From Paracoccaceae bacterium (lineage in GTDB: Bacteria; Pseudomonadota; Alphaproteobacteria; Rhodobacterales; Rhodobacteraceae): 7,239 nucleotides of DNA. The translations under genes were made by a program, and so were the position numbers. Positions 1 through 6,235 of this stretch are shown piece after piece. The notes beneath the pieces were generated by a model that was given only the letters and a program-made list of their open reading frames with translations, was not told the DNA's origin and did no database searches. The stretch covers positions 1 through 7,239 of the forward strand of contig SLQN01000133.1 of assembly GCA_007131465.1 (NCBI GenBank), given 5' to 3'. The first letter of the stretch is position 1, and the number at the start of each line of letters is the position of its first letter.

Positions 1-768
1 GCGATCACGCGGGCTGACCTGCAAGCGGCCCTGCCTGCGGGTGCTGCGCGCAATGCCGTGGATTGCGCGCTGTGGGACTGGGAGGCAAAGCAGGCTGGCG
101 TGCGGGTCTGGGACCTTGCGGGCCTGCAAGCGCCCGCGCCAGTGGTCACGGCCTTCACCCTGTCGCTGGACACACCCGCGAAGATGGAAGCAGCCGCGCG
201 CCGGCATGCGCAGCGCCCGCTTCTGAAGATCAAGCTGGGCACGCCCGATGACATGCCCCGGCTGGAGGCCGTGCGGCGCGGCGCGCCAGATACCCCGATC
301 ATCATTGACGCGAATGAGGGCTGGACTGCGGAGGTCTATGCCGATCTTGCCCCGCATCTTCTGCGGCTGGGGGTGTTGATGGTCGAGCAACCCCTGCCCG
401 CCGGTCAGGACGCGATGCTGGCCGAGATCGCGCGGCCCCTGCCTGTCTGCGCCGATGAAAGCTGCCATGACCGCGCCAGCCTGCCCGGCCTGCGCGGGAA
501 ATACGATATGGTGAACATCAAGCTGGACAAGACAGGCGGGCTGACCGAGGCACTCGACCTGCGCGATGCCGCGCAGGCGGCGGGGTTTCGGGTGATGGTG
601 GGCTGCATGGTCGGCTCGTCACTGGCCATGGCCCCGGCGATGCTGGTGGCGCAGGGGGCCGAACTGGTCGATCTGGATGGCCCGCTGCTGCTGGCTGAAG
701 ATCGCGACCCCCCCTTGCACTATGATGCCAAGGGCGTGCATCCCCCCTTGCCTGCGCTCTGGGGTTGA
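1..768 (+). CDS. dgcA: Dipeptide epimerase / N-acetyl-D-glutamate racemase, 5'-truncated by window edge
   Basis: Enolase-superfamily enzyme of the muconate lactonizing enzyme subgroup, in the group of L-Ala-D/L-Glu epimerases that includes N-acetyl-D-Glu racemase DgcA. Such enzymes epimerise the alpha carbon of a glutamate derivative in the cytoplasm, using two lysines and a Mg2+ site. The frame is open from base 1, and the family motif ARNAVDCALWD lies at codons 17-27, so the GTG at 58 is not the real start. Visible catalytic residues are the KIK pair (bases 226 and 232), metal ligands Asp (307), Glu of VEQPLP (385) and Asp of CADES (454), and the second base Lys of NIKLDKTGG (520). The spacings 25, 26, 23 and 22 residues equal those I recall for E. 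coli YcjG (K151, D176, E202, D225, K247), so about 70 N-terminal residues are missing. The C-terminal DxD-like stretch DLDGPLLLAEDRD is present. The fold is certain. The exact substrate (Ala-Glu dipeptide or N-acetyl-D-Glu) is inferred, and the dgcN partner is not in view. Confidence 0.88.
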   Translation, partial: AITRADLQAALPAGAARNAVDCALWDWEAKQAGVRVWDLAGLQAPAPVVTAFTLSLDTPAKMEAAARRHAQRPLLKIKLGTPDDMPRLEAVRRGAPDTPIIIDANEGWTAEVYADLAPHLLRLGVLMVEQPLPAGQDAMLAEIARPLPVCADESCHDRASLPGLRGKYDMVNIKLDKTGGLTEALDLRDAAQAAGFRVMVGCMVGSSLAMAPAMLVAQGAELVDLDGPLLLAEDRDPPLHYDAKGVHPPLPALWG

Positions 769-770
769 CA
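765..770 (+). promoter_or_regulatory. Candidate -35 box of an ilvD promoter
   Basis: A perfect TTGACA overlaps the stop codon of the upstream epimerase gene. No clear TATAAT-like -10 sits at 16-18 bases: the 17-base position reads GCCCAT, with CATGCG and GCTAAG further downstream. Rhodobacteraceae promoters often keep TTGAC and have a weak -10, so a start near base 800 with a leader of about 25 bases is plausible. The box alone is weak proof, and read-through from the upstream gene is equally possible. Confidence 0.35.
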
Positions 771-815
771 CATCTTTCCCCTGTCCCGCCCATGCGCTAA
801 GGGTGACGCAAGCTC

Positions 816-820
816 AGGAG
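816..820 (+). promoter_or_regulatory. Shine-Dalgarno of ilvD
   Basis: AGGAG ends eight bases before the ATG at 829. This selects ATG 829 over the in-frame TTG at 823, which lies only two bases after the motif. It gives the usual IlvD N-terminus [14 protein letters not shown]. Confidence 0.85.
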
Positions 821-828
821 GATTGCCC

Positions 829-2670
829 ATGCCAAGATATCGTTCCCGCACCACCACTCATGGCCGCAACATGGCCGGCGCACGGGGGCTGTGGCGTGCC
901 ACCGGCATGACTGACAGCGACTTCGGCAAGCCGATCATTGCCATCGTGAACAGCTTCACCCAGTTTGTACCAGGCCATGTGCACCTGAAGGACCTGGGTC
1001 AGATGGTCGCACGCGAGGTGGAAAAAGCAGGCGGTGTGGCCAAGGAATTCAACACGATCGCGGTGGATGACGGCATTGCAATGGGCCATGACGGGATGCT
1101 CTATTCCCTGCCCTCGCGCGAGATCATCGCGGATTCGGTGGAATACATGGTCAACGCCCATTGCGCCGATGCGATGGTGTGCATTTCCAACTGCGACAAG
1201 ATCACGCCGGGCATGCTGATGGCAGCGATGCGGCTGAACATTCCCTGCGTCTTCGTCTCGGGCGGGCCGATGGAGGCTGGCAAGGTCGAGGTCGATGGTG
1301 TGACCAAGGCTGTCGATCTGGTCGATGCGATGGTCTGGGCGGCAGACGACAAATATACGGACGCGCAGGTTCAGGCGATGGAGGAAGAGGCCTGCCCGAC
1401 CTGCGGGTCCTGTTCGGGCATGTTCACCGCCAATTCGATGAATTGCCTGACCGAAGCGCTGGGCCTGTCGCTGCCGGGCAATGGCTCGACCCTGGCCACC
1501 CATGCCTACCGCAAGAAGCTGTTCCTGCGCGCGGGCCATGTGATCGTCGATCTGGCCAAGCGCTACTATGAGCAGGATGACGACAGCGTCCTGCCGCGCA
1601 ACATTGCCAGCTTTCAAGCCTTCGAGAATGCCATGTCACTGGATATCGCGATGGGGGGGTCCACCAACACGGTGCTGCATCTGCTGGCGGCGGCGCATGA
1701 GGGGGGCATCGACTTCACCATGTCCGATATCGACCGGCTGTCGCGCAAGGTTCCCTGCCTGTGCAAGGTCGCGCCCGCCAAGGATGATGTGCATATGGAA
1801 GATGTGCACCGCGCGGGCGGCATCATGTCGATCCTGGGCGAGTTGGATCGCGCGGGGCTATTGCACCGCGACCTGCCGACAGTGCATTCCGAAAGCATGG
1901 GCATGGCGCTGGATATGTGGGACATCATGCGCACGAATGACCCCGAGGTGCATGATTTCTACTCTGCGGCCCCCGGCGGGGTGCGCACGACGCAAGCCTT
2001 CAGCCAGTCAAAGGCCTATGACGCGCTGGATATGGACCGCGAAAGTGGCGTGATCCGGGCGCGCGACCATGCCTTCAGCCAGGATGGCGGGCTGGCCGTG
2101 CTGTTCGGCAATCTGGCCGAACAGGGCTGTATCGTGAAAACCGCTGGTGTGGACGATTCGATCCTGAAATTCAGCGGCCCCGCGCATGTGTTTGAAAGCC
2201 AGGATGACGCCGTCAGCGGTATCCTGACGGGCAAGGTCAAGGCAGGCGAGGTCGTGATCATCCGCTATGAAGGCCCGCGTGGCGGGCCGGGCATGCAGGA
2301 AATGCTGTATCCGACCAGCTATCTGAAATCCAAAGGGCTGGGCAAGGAATGCGCGCTGATCACGGACGGGCGGTTTTCTGGGGGCACATCGGGCCTGTCC
2401 ATCGGCCATGTCAGCCCCGAGGCCGAAGAGGGCGGGCTGATCGGGCTGGTGGAACAGGGCGATCTGGTCGAGATCGACATTCCCGCCCGCACGATCCATC
2501 TGGCCGTGGATGACGCCACCATCGCCGCGCGCCGCGCGGCGCAGGATGCGAAGGGCTGGACCCCCGCGAAGCCGCGCCCGCGCAAGGTCACGACGGCGCT
2601 GCGCGCCTATGCGGCGCTGACAACATCGGCAGCCATGGGGGCTGTCCGGAAACTGCCCGAAGGGATGTAA
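829..2670 (+). CDS. ilvD: Dihydroxy-acid dehydratase
   Basis: Cytoplasmic Fe-S enzyme (EC 4.2.1.9) of branched-chain amino acid synthesis. It dehydrates 2,3-dihydroxy-isovalerate and 2,3-dihydroxy-3-methylvalerate to the 2-keto acids that precede valine/leucine and isoleucine. The 613-residue product follows E. coli IlvD almost motif for motif and over its full length. Visible are the N-terminal [21 protein letters not shown] with Cys122 and the metal-binding Lys124, CPTCGSC with Cys189, Cys192 and Cys195, and [10 protein letters not shown] with the presumed base Ser517. The position that carries a cysteine in the [2Fe-2S] dehydratases is glycine here (FVPGHVHL), so this is the E. coli-type form, known in that family for an oxygen-labile [4Fe-4S] cluster. 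The cluster type is an inference. The gene is intact and lies three bases upstream of an aminotransferase gene, so the two are almost certainly co-transcribed and probably translationally coupled. The related EDD/6-phosphogluconate dehydratase is excluded by the close match to IlvD. Confidence 0.98.
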   Translation: MPRYRSRTTTHGRNMAGARGLWRATGMTDSDFGKPIIAIVNSFTQFVPGHVHLKDLGQMVAREVEKAGGVAKEFNTIAVDDGIAMGHDGMLYSLPSREIIADSVEYMVNAHCADAMVCISNCDKITPGMLMAAMRLNIPCVFVSGGPMEAGKVEVDGVTKAVDLVDAMVWAADDKYTDAQVQAMEEEACPTCGSCSGMFTANSMNCLTEALGLSLPGNGSTLATHAYRKKLFLRAGHVIVDLAKRYYEQDDDSVLPRNIASFQAFENAMSLDIAMGGSTNTVLHLLAAAHEGGIDFTMSDIDRLSRKVPCLCKVAPAKDDVHMEDVHRAGGIMSILGELDRAGLLHRDLPTVHSESMGMALDMWDIMRTNDPEVHDFYSAAPGGVRTTQAFSQSKAYDALDMDRESGVIRARDHAFSQDGGLAVLFGNLAEQGCIVKTAGVDDSILKFSGPAHVFESQDDAVSGILTGKVKAGEVVIIRYEGPRGGPGMQEMLYPTSYLKSKGLGKECALITDGRFSGGTSGLSIGHVSPEAEEGGLIGLVEQGDLVEIDIPARTIHLAVDDATIAARRAAQDAKGWTPAKPRPRKVTTALRAYAALTTSAAMGAVRKLPEGM

Positions 2671-2673
2671 GGC

Positions 2674-3537
2674 ATGAGCCGCATCGTCTATGTGAACGGC
2701 GCCTATCTGCCCGAGGGCGAGGCCAAGGTCTCGATCTTCGACCGCGGGTTCCTGATGGCCGATGGCGTCTACGAGGTCACGACGGTCATCGACGGCAAGC
2801 TGATCGACTTCGACGGCCATTTTACCCGGCTGGAACGGTCCTTGGGCGAGTTGGACATCGCCAACCCGATGGACCGCGACGCGTGGCTGGAGGTGCATCG
2901 CCAGCTTGTGACGCAGAATGCGCTTGATCAGGGGATGATCTATCTGCAGGTGACGCGCGGTGCGCCGGGGGACCGTGATTTCGTGTTTCCCGACCCGGAA
3001 ACGACTGCACCGACCGTGGTGCTGTTCACCCAGTCCAACCCGAAGCTGGTCGACAGCCCGAAAGCGCGCAAGGGCATCAAGGTCGTCACGATCGACGACC
3101 TGCGCTGGGGGCGGCGCGACATCAAGACCGTGCAGTTGCTCTACCCCAGCATGGGCAAGATGATGGCCATAAAGCAGGGCGCGGATGATGCCTGGATGGT
3201 GCAGGACGGCGAAGTCACCGAAGGCACGTCGAACAATGCCTATATCATCAAGGACGGGCGAATCATTACCCGCGCGCTGTCCAATGACATCCTGCACGGG
3301 ATCACCCGCGCGGCGGTGCTGCGGTTCGCGCGCGAGGCGCAGATGCCGGTCGAGGAACGCAGCTTCACCGTGGACGAGGCCAAGGCGGCGGATGAGGCGT
3401 TCGTGACCTCGGCCAGTACCTTCGTCATGCCGGTGGTCGAGATTGATGGCTGGGCATTGGGCAACGGCTCGCCGGGGCCACTGACGGCGCGGTTGCGCGA
3501 AATCTATATCGAGGAAAGCCGCAAGACCGCGATCTGA
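2674..3537 (+). CDS. dat: PLP fold-type IV aminotransferase, D-amino-acid transaminase-like
   Basis: Class IV aminotransferase of 287 residues, the usual length for D-amino-acid transaminase, which swaps amino groups between D-amino acids and 2-keto acids (for example D-Ala plus 2-oxoglutarate giving pyruvate plus D-Glu). Compared with Bacillus sp. YM-1 D-AAT, the N-terminal RGFLMADGVYEV holds Tyr33 (Bacillus Tyr31), DIKTVQLL holds the PLP lysine Lys151 (Bacillus Lys145), TEGTSNNAY holds Glu183 (Bacillus Glu177), and LSNDILHGITR is the phosphate-side segment. The substrate-carboxylate motif R-x-H is changed: Arg101 is kept, but the histidine position is Phe103 (GDRDFVFP), so substrate preference may differ. 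The gene starts three bases after the ilvD stop. The GAAGGG inside the ilvD end can serve as its ribosome site. Being next to ilvD raises the option of a branched-chain or other 2-keto acid aminotransferase, although the sequence resembles D-AAT more than IlvE. The family is certain; the substrate is not. Confidence 0.85.
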   Translation: MSRIVYVNGAYLPEGEAKVSIFDRGFLMADGVYEVTTVIDGKLIDFDGHFTRLERSLGELDIANPMDRDAWLEVHRQLVTQNALDQGMIYLQVTRGAPGDRDFVFPDPETTAPTVVLFTQSNPKLVDSPKARKGIKVVTIDDLRWGRRDIKTVQLLYPSMGKMMAIKQGADDAWMVQDGEVTEGTSNNAYIIKDGRIITRALSNDILHGITRAAVLRFAREAQMPVEERSFTVDEAKAADEAFVTSASTFVMPVVEIDGWALGNGSPGPLTARLREIYIEESRKTAI

Positions 3538-3605
3538 GCGACAAGCCAAAGGTGCGCGGCGCGCGGCAAGCCATCACACCCGCATGTGCCGTTGCTGGCC
3601 AGCAT

Positions 3606-3621
3606 GCCCCGGTTCTGGGGC
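3606..3621. terminator. Weak candidate hairpin between convergent genes
   Basis: GCCCC and GGGGC form a 5-bp stem around a six-base loop in the 136-base gap between the aminotransferase stop and the DUF1244 stop. A perfect 12-base palindrome TGCTGGCCAGCA (3593-3604) lies just before it, and GGGCC/GGCCC (3661-3673) abuts the DUF1244 stop. None has a T tract, so a classical intrinsic terminator is not shown. Such a gap between convergent genes must still end transcription from both sides somehow. Confidence 0.25.
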
Positions 3622-3673
3622 GGCGGGGCTTGCGGTGTCAGACTTCACGGCACCGGGACCGGGCCGGGGGCCC

Positions 3674-3988
3674 TCAGTCGCGTTTGTCGCCCACATTCTC
3701 GGCGAATGCCTTTGTGAACGCCGCCTGTGTGTCGGCCCCGGCCTCGGTCTGGAACTTGTCGCGCCATTCGGCATAGGGCATCCCATAGACGATTTCGCGC
3801 GCCGCGTCCTTGTCCATCTCGATGCCGCGCGCGTTGGCGGCTTCCTGATACCAGCGCGACAGGCAGTTGCGGCAGAACCCGGTCAGGTTCATCATGTCGA
3901 TATTCTGCACGTCGCGGCGCTTGTCCAGATGCGCCAGCAGCGCGCGGAAGGCTGCGGCTTCCAGTTCGGTGCGGGTTTGCGTATCCAT
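3674..3988 (-). CDS. DUF1244 (SMc04008-like) family protein
   Basis: Small soluble protein of 104 residues belonging, by recognition of its sequence, to DUF1244 (PF06844), an alphaproteobacterial/proteobacterial family typified by S. meliloti SMc04008. The function is unknown. The sequence is mostly helical, with the family core GFCRNCLSRWYQEAA (residues 37-51) containing Cys39-x-x-Cys42, followed by a second conserved block DAAREIVYGMPYAEWRDKFQ (residues 61-80). The Cys pair could bind metal or be redox-active; that is inference. There is no signal peptide or membrane segment. The start has the purine-rich GGGAGAGG (minus strand) a few bases upstream. It is transcribed away from pyk from a shared 194-base spacer and converges on the aminotransferase gene. 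I recall DUF1244 genes lying near pyk in other alphaproteobacteria, which suggests a conserved neighbourhood more than a proven shared role. Confidence 0.9.
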   Translation of the reverse strand: MDTQTRTELEAAAFRALLAHLDKRRDVQNIDMMNLTGFCRNCLSRWYQEAANARGIEMDKDAAREIVYGMPYAEWRDKFQTEAGADTQAAFTKAFAENVGDKRD

Positions 3989-4056
3989 CGGCCTCTCCCT
4001 AGGGTGCTGAATGACAAGGTGGCCCTGCCCGCGCCGCGCGTCAAGGCGCAGCGGAC

Positions 4057-4084
4057 TTGCAAAGCGGCAGGGACCTGATAGATG
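4057..4084 (+). promoter_or_regulatory. Candidate pyk promoter
   Basis: TTGCAA (4057-4062) and TAGATG (4079-4084) are 16 bases apart in the spacer between the divergent DUF1244 and pyk genes. Each box matches the sigma-70 consensus only partly. Its placement next to the palindrome at 4083-4096 is its main support. On the opposite strand TTGACG (complement of 4039-4044) could be a -35 box for the DUF1244 gene, but no good -10 follows at the right distance. Confidence 0.35.
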
Positions 4085-4096
4085 TTTGCGCTAACG
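4083..4096. promoter_or_regulatory. Candidate LacI-family operator upstream of pyk
   Basis: TGTTTGCGCTAACG is an imperfect inverted repeat around a central GCGC, with 10 of 14 positions symmetric. It resembles the TGTTAGCGCTAACA-like operators of LacI-family regulators. In Rhodobacter and rhizobia, LacI-family proteins CceR and PckR are known to control central carbon genes, but I recall their exact motif only roughly. The site lies 87 bases before the pyk ATG and abuts the candidate -10, so repression of pyk would fit. The regulator is not in the window. Confidence 0.45.
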
Positions 4097-4170
4097 ATTT
4101 CGGTTTGCCGATCTCCTGTCATACACAAGCATCATACCTCAGCGTGCCAAGGCAGGCTGCCACGCCCGGA

Positions 4171-4176
4171 AAAGGA
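4171..4176 (+). promoter_or_regulatory. Shine-Dalgarno of pyk
   Basis: AAAGGA ends six bases before ATG 4183. It fixes the start there and not at the far upstream in-frame CTG 4057 or the internal ATG 4210 (MIKIVATLGP), which has no ribosome site. Confidence 0.8.
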
Positions 4177-4182
4177 CTTAAC

Positions 4183-5643
4183 ATGACTTCCCCCCTGCGC
4201 CGCCACCGCATGATCAAGATCGTGGCCACCCTCGGCCCGTCGTCTTCCAGCTACGAGATGATCCGCGCCCTGTTCGAGGCCGGCGCCGATGTGTTCCGCC
4301 TGAACATGAGCCACGGCAGCCATGCGGAAATCGCCGCGCGCCACGCCATCATCCGCCAGATCGAGACGGACCTTGGCCGCCCCATCGCCATTCTGGCCGA
4401 TCTTCAGGGGCCGAAACTGCGGGTCGGAACCTTTGTCGAGGACTCGCTTGATCTGGTCGAAGGACAGGCGTTCCGGCTGGACCTTGACGATGCGCCGGGC
4501 GATGCCACGCGCGTCAGCCTGCCCCATCCCGAGATCTTCAAGGCGCTTGAACCGGGCTCCAACCTGCTGGTCAATGACGGCAAGATCCGCCTGCGTGTCG
4601 AGGCTTGTACCCCGGACTCCGCCGATTGCACGGTGCTTGTGGGGGGCACGATTTCCAACCGCAAGGGCGTGAACGTGCCCGATGTCGTGCTGCCCTTGGC
4701 GGCGCTGTCGGACAAGGACCGCAAGGATCTGGAATTCGTCTGCGAGCTTGGGGTGGACTGGCTGGCGCTGTCTTTCGTGCAGCGGGCCTCGGATGTGACA
4801 GAGGCGCGCGACCTCGCAAAAGGCCGTGCCGCGATCCTGTCGAAGATCGAGAAACCGGCGGGCGTCAAGGCGTTTGACGAAATTCTGGCCGTGTCCGACG
4901 GGATCATGGTCGCGCGCGGCGATCTGGGGGTGGAACTGCCGGTGCAGAACGTCCCCCCGATCCAGAAACGCCTTGTGCGGCGCGCAAGGGCAGCCGCCAA
5001 GCCGGTGATCGTGGCCACCCAGATGCTGGAATCGATGATCGAAAGCCCGATGCCGACACGCGCCGAAGTGTCCGACGTGGCCACGGCCATCTATGAGGGC
5101 GCCGATGCCATCATGCTTTCGGCGGAATCGGCGGCCGGGCAATACCCGGTCGAAGCGGTCGCCACGATGAACAATGTCGCCATCGAAGTGGAAAGCGACC
5201 CCACCTATATCGAGATCATCGACAGTTCGCGCCGGGTCGCGCATCACACCATCGCCGACGGCATTGTTGCCGCCGCCCGCGAACTGGCCGAAAAGACCGA
5301 TATCGCCGCGATCTGCTGTTTCACCGAATCCGGCACGACAGCCAATCTGGTCGCGCGCGAAAGGCCGCATGTGCCGATCATCGCGATCACCCCGGTGCTG
5401 CATGTCGCGCGCAGGCTGGCTTTGGTCTGGGGGGTGCATTGCGAAACCGTCACAGGCGATGTCGAACGCTTCAAACGGGCTGTGATCAGCGCGATCCGGG
5501 TTGCGCTGAAATACGGCTTTGCGACCCAGTCCGACCAGATCCTTGTTACCGCTGGCATTCCCTTCAACCGCCCCGGCACGACCAACATCCTGCGTGTCGC
5601 CCCCTGCGCGGAACACTTGATCATGCGCGGCGAGCCGGAGTAG
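4183..5643 (+). CDS. pyk: Pyruvate kinase
   Basis: Last enzyme of glycolysis and the Entner-Doudoroff route in the cytoplasm: phosphoenolpyruvate plus ADP to pyruvate plus ATP. The 486-residue protein has the complete fold. The N-terminal barrel strand KIVATLGPSS is followed by the FRLNMSHG motif, the lid (B) domain after ADLQGPKLRVG, the KGVNVPD block, LALSFVQ, the active-site signature ILSKIEKP with catalytic Lys221 and metal ligand Glu223, ARGDLG with Asp247, and ATQMLESMI followed by EVSDVATAIYEGADAIMLSAESA. The C-terminal effector domain (from about residue 345) contains CCFTESGTTA. At the site that decides K+ dependence the sequence is Leu74-Gln75-Gly-Pro-Lys78, with Val81; the Lys replaces the Glu117 of rabbit muscle enzyme. 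This points to a K+-independent enzyme. The small membrane-protein gene starts 25 bases after its stop and is probably in the same transcript. Confidence 0.98.
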   Translation: MTSPLRRHRMIKIVATLGPSSSSYEMIRALFEAGADVFRLNMSHGSHAEIAARHAIIRQIETDLGRPIAILADLQGPKLRVGTFVEDSLDLVEGQAFRLDLDDAPGDATRVSLPHPEIFKALEPGSNLLVNDGKIRLRVEACTPDSADCTVLVGGTISNRKGVNVPDVVLPLAALSDKDRKDLEFVCELGVDWLALSFVQRASDVTEARDLAKGRAAILSKIEKPAGVKAFDEILAVSDGIMVARGDLGVELPVQNVPPIQKRLVRRARAAAKPVIVATQMLESMIESPMPTRAEVSDVATAIYEGADAIMLSAESAAGQYPVEAVATMNNVAIEVESDPTYIEIIDSSRRVAHHTIADGIVAAARELAEKTDIAAICCFTESGTTANLVARERPHVPIIAITPVLHVARRLALVWGVHCETVTGDVERFKRAVISAIRVALKYGFATQSDQILVTAGIPFNRPGTTNILRVAPCAEHLIMRGEPE

Positions 5644-5668
5644 GCTTGAACAGGCAGCACGCGGGGGA

Positions 5669-5905
5669 ATGATGGATCACGCGACGATCTTCCTGTTTGG
5701 CGTGTTCCTGCTGCCGCTGGCCTTTGTCAGCGGTGTCAGCGCCTGGGCACGCAGCCATCGCCCCACGCTCGCGTTGGCGCTTGCCGTCATCGGCGCGGCG
5801 CTGATCGGCTTTGTCGCCTATGACCGCCCCGAAGGGGTGTTTCCGCTCTCGGAGATACCGGTCATGGTCACCCATGTCATCGCGCAGATCATGACCATAT
5901 ATTAG
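5669..5905 (+). CDS. Small two-helix membrane protein of unknown function
   Basis: A predicted 78-residue inner-membrane protein that I cannot assign to a named function. Two hydrophobic segments are clear: about residues 6-27 (from TIFLFGVFLLPLAF onward) and 33-50 (TLALALAVIGAALIGFVAY region), joined by a short basic turn ARSHRP. By the positive-inside rule the turn would be cytoplasmic. The tail after residue 52 (RPEGVFPLSEIPVMVTHVIAQIM) is short and possibly amphipathic. The start is ATG 5669 or the next codon ATG 5672; the G-rich GGGGG at 5663-5667 is spaced better for 5672. It begins 25 bases after pyk, so it is probably co-transcribed with it. From memory, similar small membrane proteins with a D/E-I-P motif near the end occur upstream of rpmI in other Rhodobacteraceae, which would support a real conserved gene. 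Confidence 0.7.
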   Translation: MMDHATIFLFGVFLLPLAFVSGVSAWARSHRPTLALALAVIGAALIGFVAYDRPEGVFPLSEIPVMVTHVIAQIMTIY

Positions 5906-5914
5906 CCGACGCCC

Positions 5915-5943
5915 TTGCGCCGCCAGGGGATCTGCGGTATCCG
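5915..5943 (+). promoter_or_regulatory. Weak candidate rpmI-rplT promoter
   Basis: TTGCGC (5915-5920) and TATCCG (5938-5943) are 17 bases apart, just after the stop of the small membrane-protein gene. Each keeps only the first three consensus bases. A promoter for the L35-L20 pair is expected in this 117-base gap, but this match is weak. Confidence 0.3.
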
Positions 5944-5958
5944 GCGCGCTCGAAACCG

Positions 5959-5993
5959 AATGCGTCCGGCCGAGTGGCATGCCGAGTCGCATT
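5959..5993 (+). promoter_or_regulatory. Leader hairpin upstream of rpmI
   Basis: AATGCG (5959-5964) pairs with CGCATT (5988-5993), and inside it CGGC (5967-5970) pairs with GCCG (5981-5984) around a ten-base loop. The 3' arm ends in a short run of four T (5992-5995). It lies 29 bases before the rpmI start, so it could be a terminator or attenuator of the pyk transcript, or a leader element for control by a ribosomal protein. L20 represses rpmI-rplT through leader RNA in other bacteria, but this hairpin does not match a leader that I can name. Confidence 0.4.
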
Positions 5994-6011
5994 TTCCAAC
6001 CCTCACCTGAC

Positions 6012-6016
6012 AGGAG
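6012..6016 (+). promoter_or_regulatory. Shine-Dalgarno of rpmI
   Basis: AGGAG sits six bases before ATG 6023 but directly abuts the in-frame ATG 6017, so translation must start at 6023. This gives the family N-terminus [14 protein letters not shown]. Confidence 0.85.
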
Positions 6017-6022
6017 ATGGAA

Positions 6023-6223
6023 ATGCCCAAGATGAAGACGAAATCGGGCGCGAAGAAGCGCTTTTCAATGACGGCCAGCGGCAAGGTCAAGGCAGGTCAG
6101 GCCGGCAAACGCCACGGCATGATCAAGCGGACCAAGAAGTTCATCCGTGACGCGCGTGGAACCACGATCCTTTCGGATCAGGATTCGCGCATCGTCAAGA
6201 AATACATGCCCTACGACCGCTAA
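6023..6223 (+). CDS. rpmI: 50S ribosomal protein L35 (bL35)
   Basis: Structural protein of the large ribosomal subunit, 66 residues, the usual size. The family signature [14 protein letters not shown] opens the protein. The rest is strongly basic ([18 protein letters not shown]) and ends in the typical bacterial tail [13 protein letters not shown]. The TAA stop is part of the TAAGGAG ribosome site of rplT, 12 bases ahead of that gene, so the two form a coupled pair, as in nearly all bacteria. infC, which often precedes rpmI, is not here; the gene upstream is a small membrane protein after pyk. Confidence 0.97.
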   Translation: MPKMKTKSGAKKRFSMTASGKVKAGQAGKRHGMIKRTKKFIRDARGTTILSDQDSRIVKKYMPYDR

Positions 6224-6235
6224 GGAGCCGCTGTC

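Noticed and set aside
814..1617. 267-codon open frame on the minus strand opposite the start of ilvD
   Set aside because: It overlaps the highly conserved ilvD 5' half and resembles no known protein.
2008..3549. 513-codon open frame on the minus strand opposite ilvD and the aminotransferase gene
   Set aside because: It lies antisense to two well-recognised genes, is rich in Arg, His, Asp and Ala as expected from the complement of GC-rich codons, and shows no family motif. It is a shadow frame.
3584..4078. 164-codon plus-strand frame over the DUF1244 gene
   Set aside because: The minus-strand DUF1244 protein is a clear family match, and this frame has no ribosome site or motif.
4151..4162. 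GGCAG-G-CTGCC inverted repeat just before pyk
   Set aside because: The arms are separated by one base, so no hairpin can form, and it does not resemble a known operator.
4132..5616. 494-codon open frame on the minus strand opposite pyk
   Set aside because: It is antisense to a full, conserved pyruvate kinase gene, with the same shadow composition and no recognisable domain.
5970..5987. Direct repeat CCGAGT, twelve bases apart, upstream of rpmI
   Set aside because: Six bases is too short to call a binding site, and it falls within the hairpin already described.
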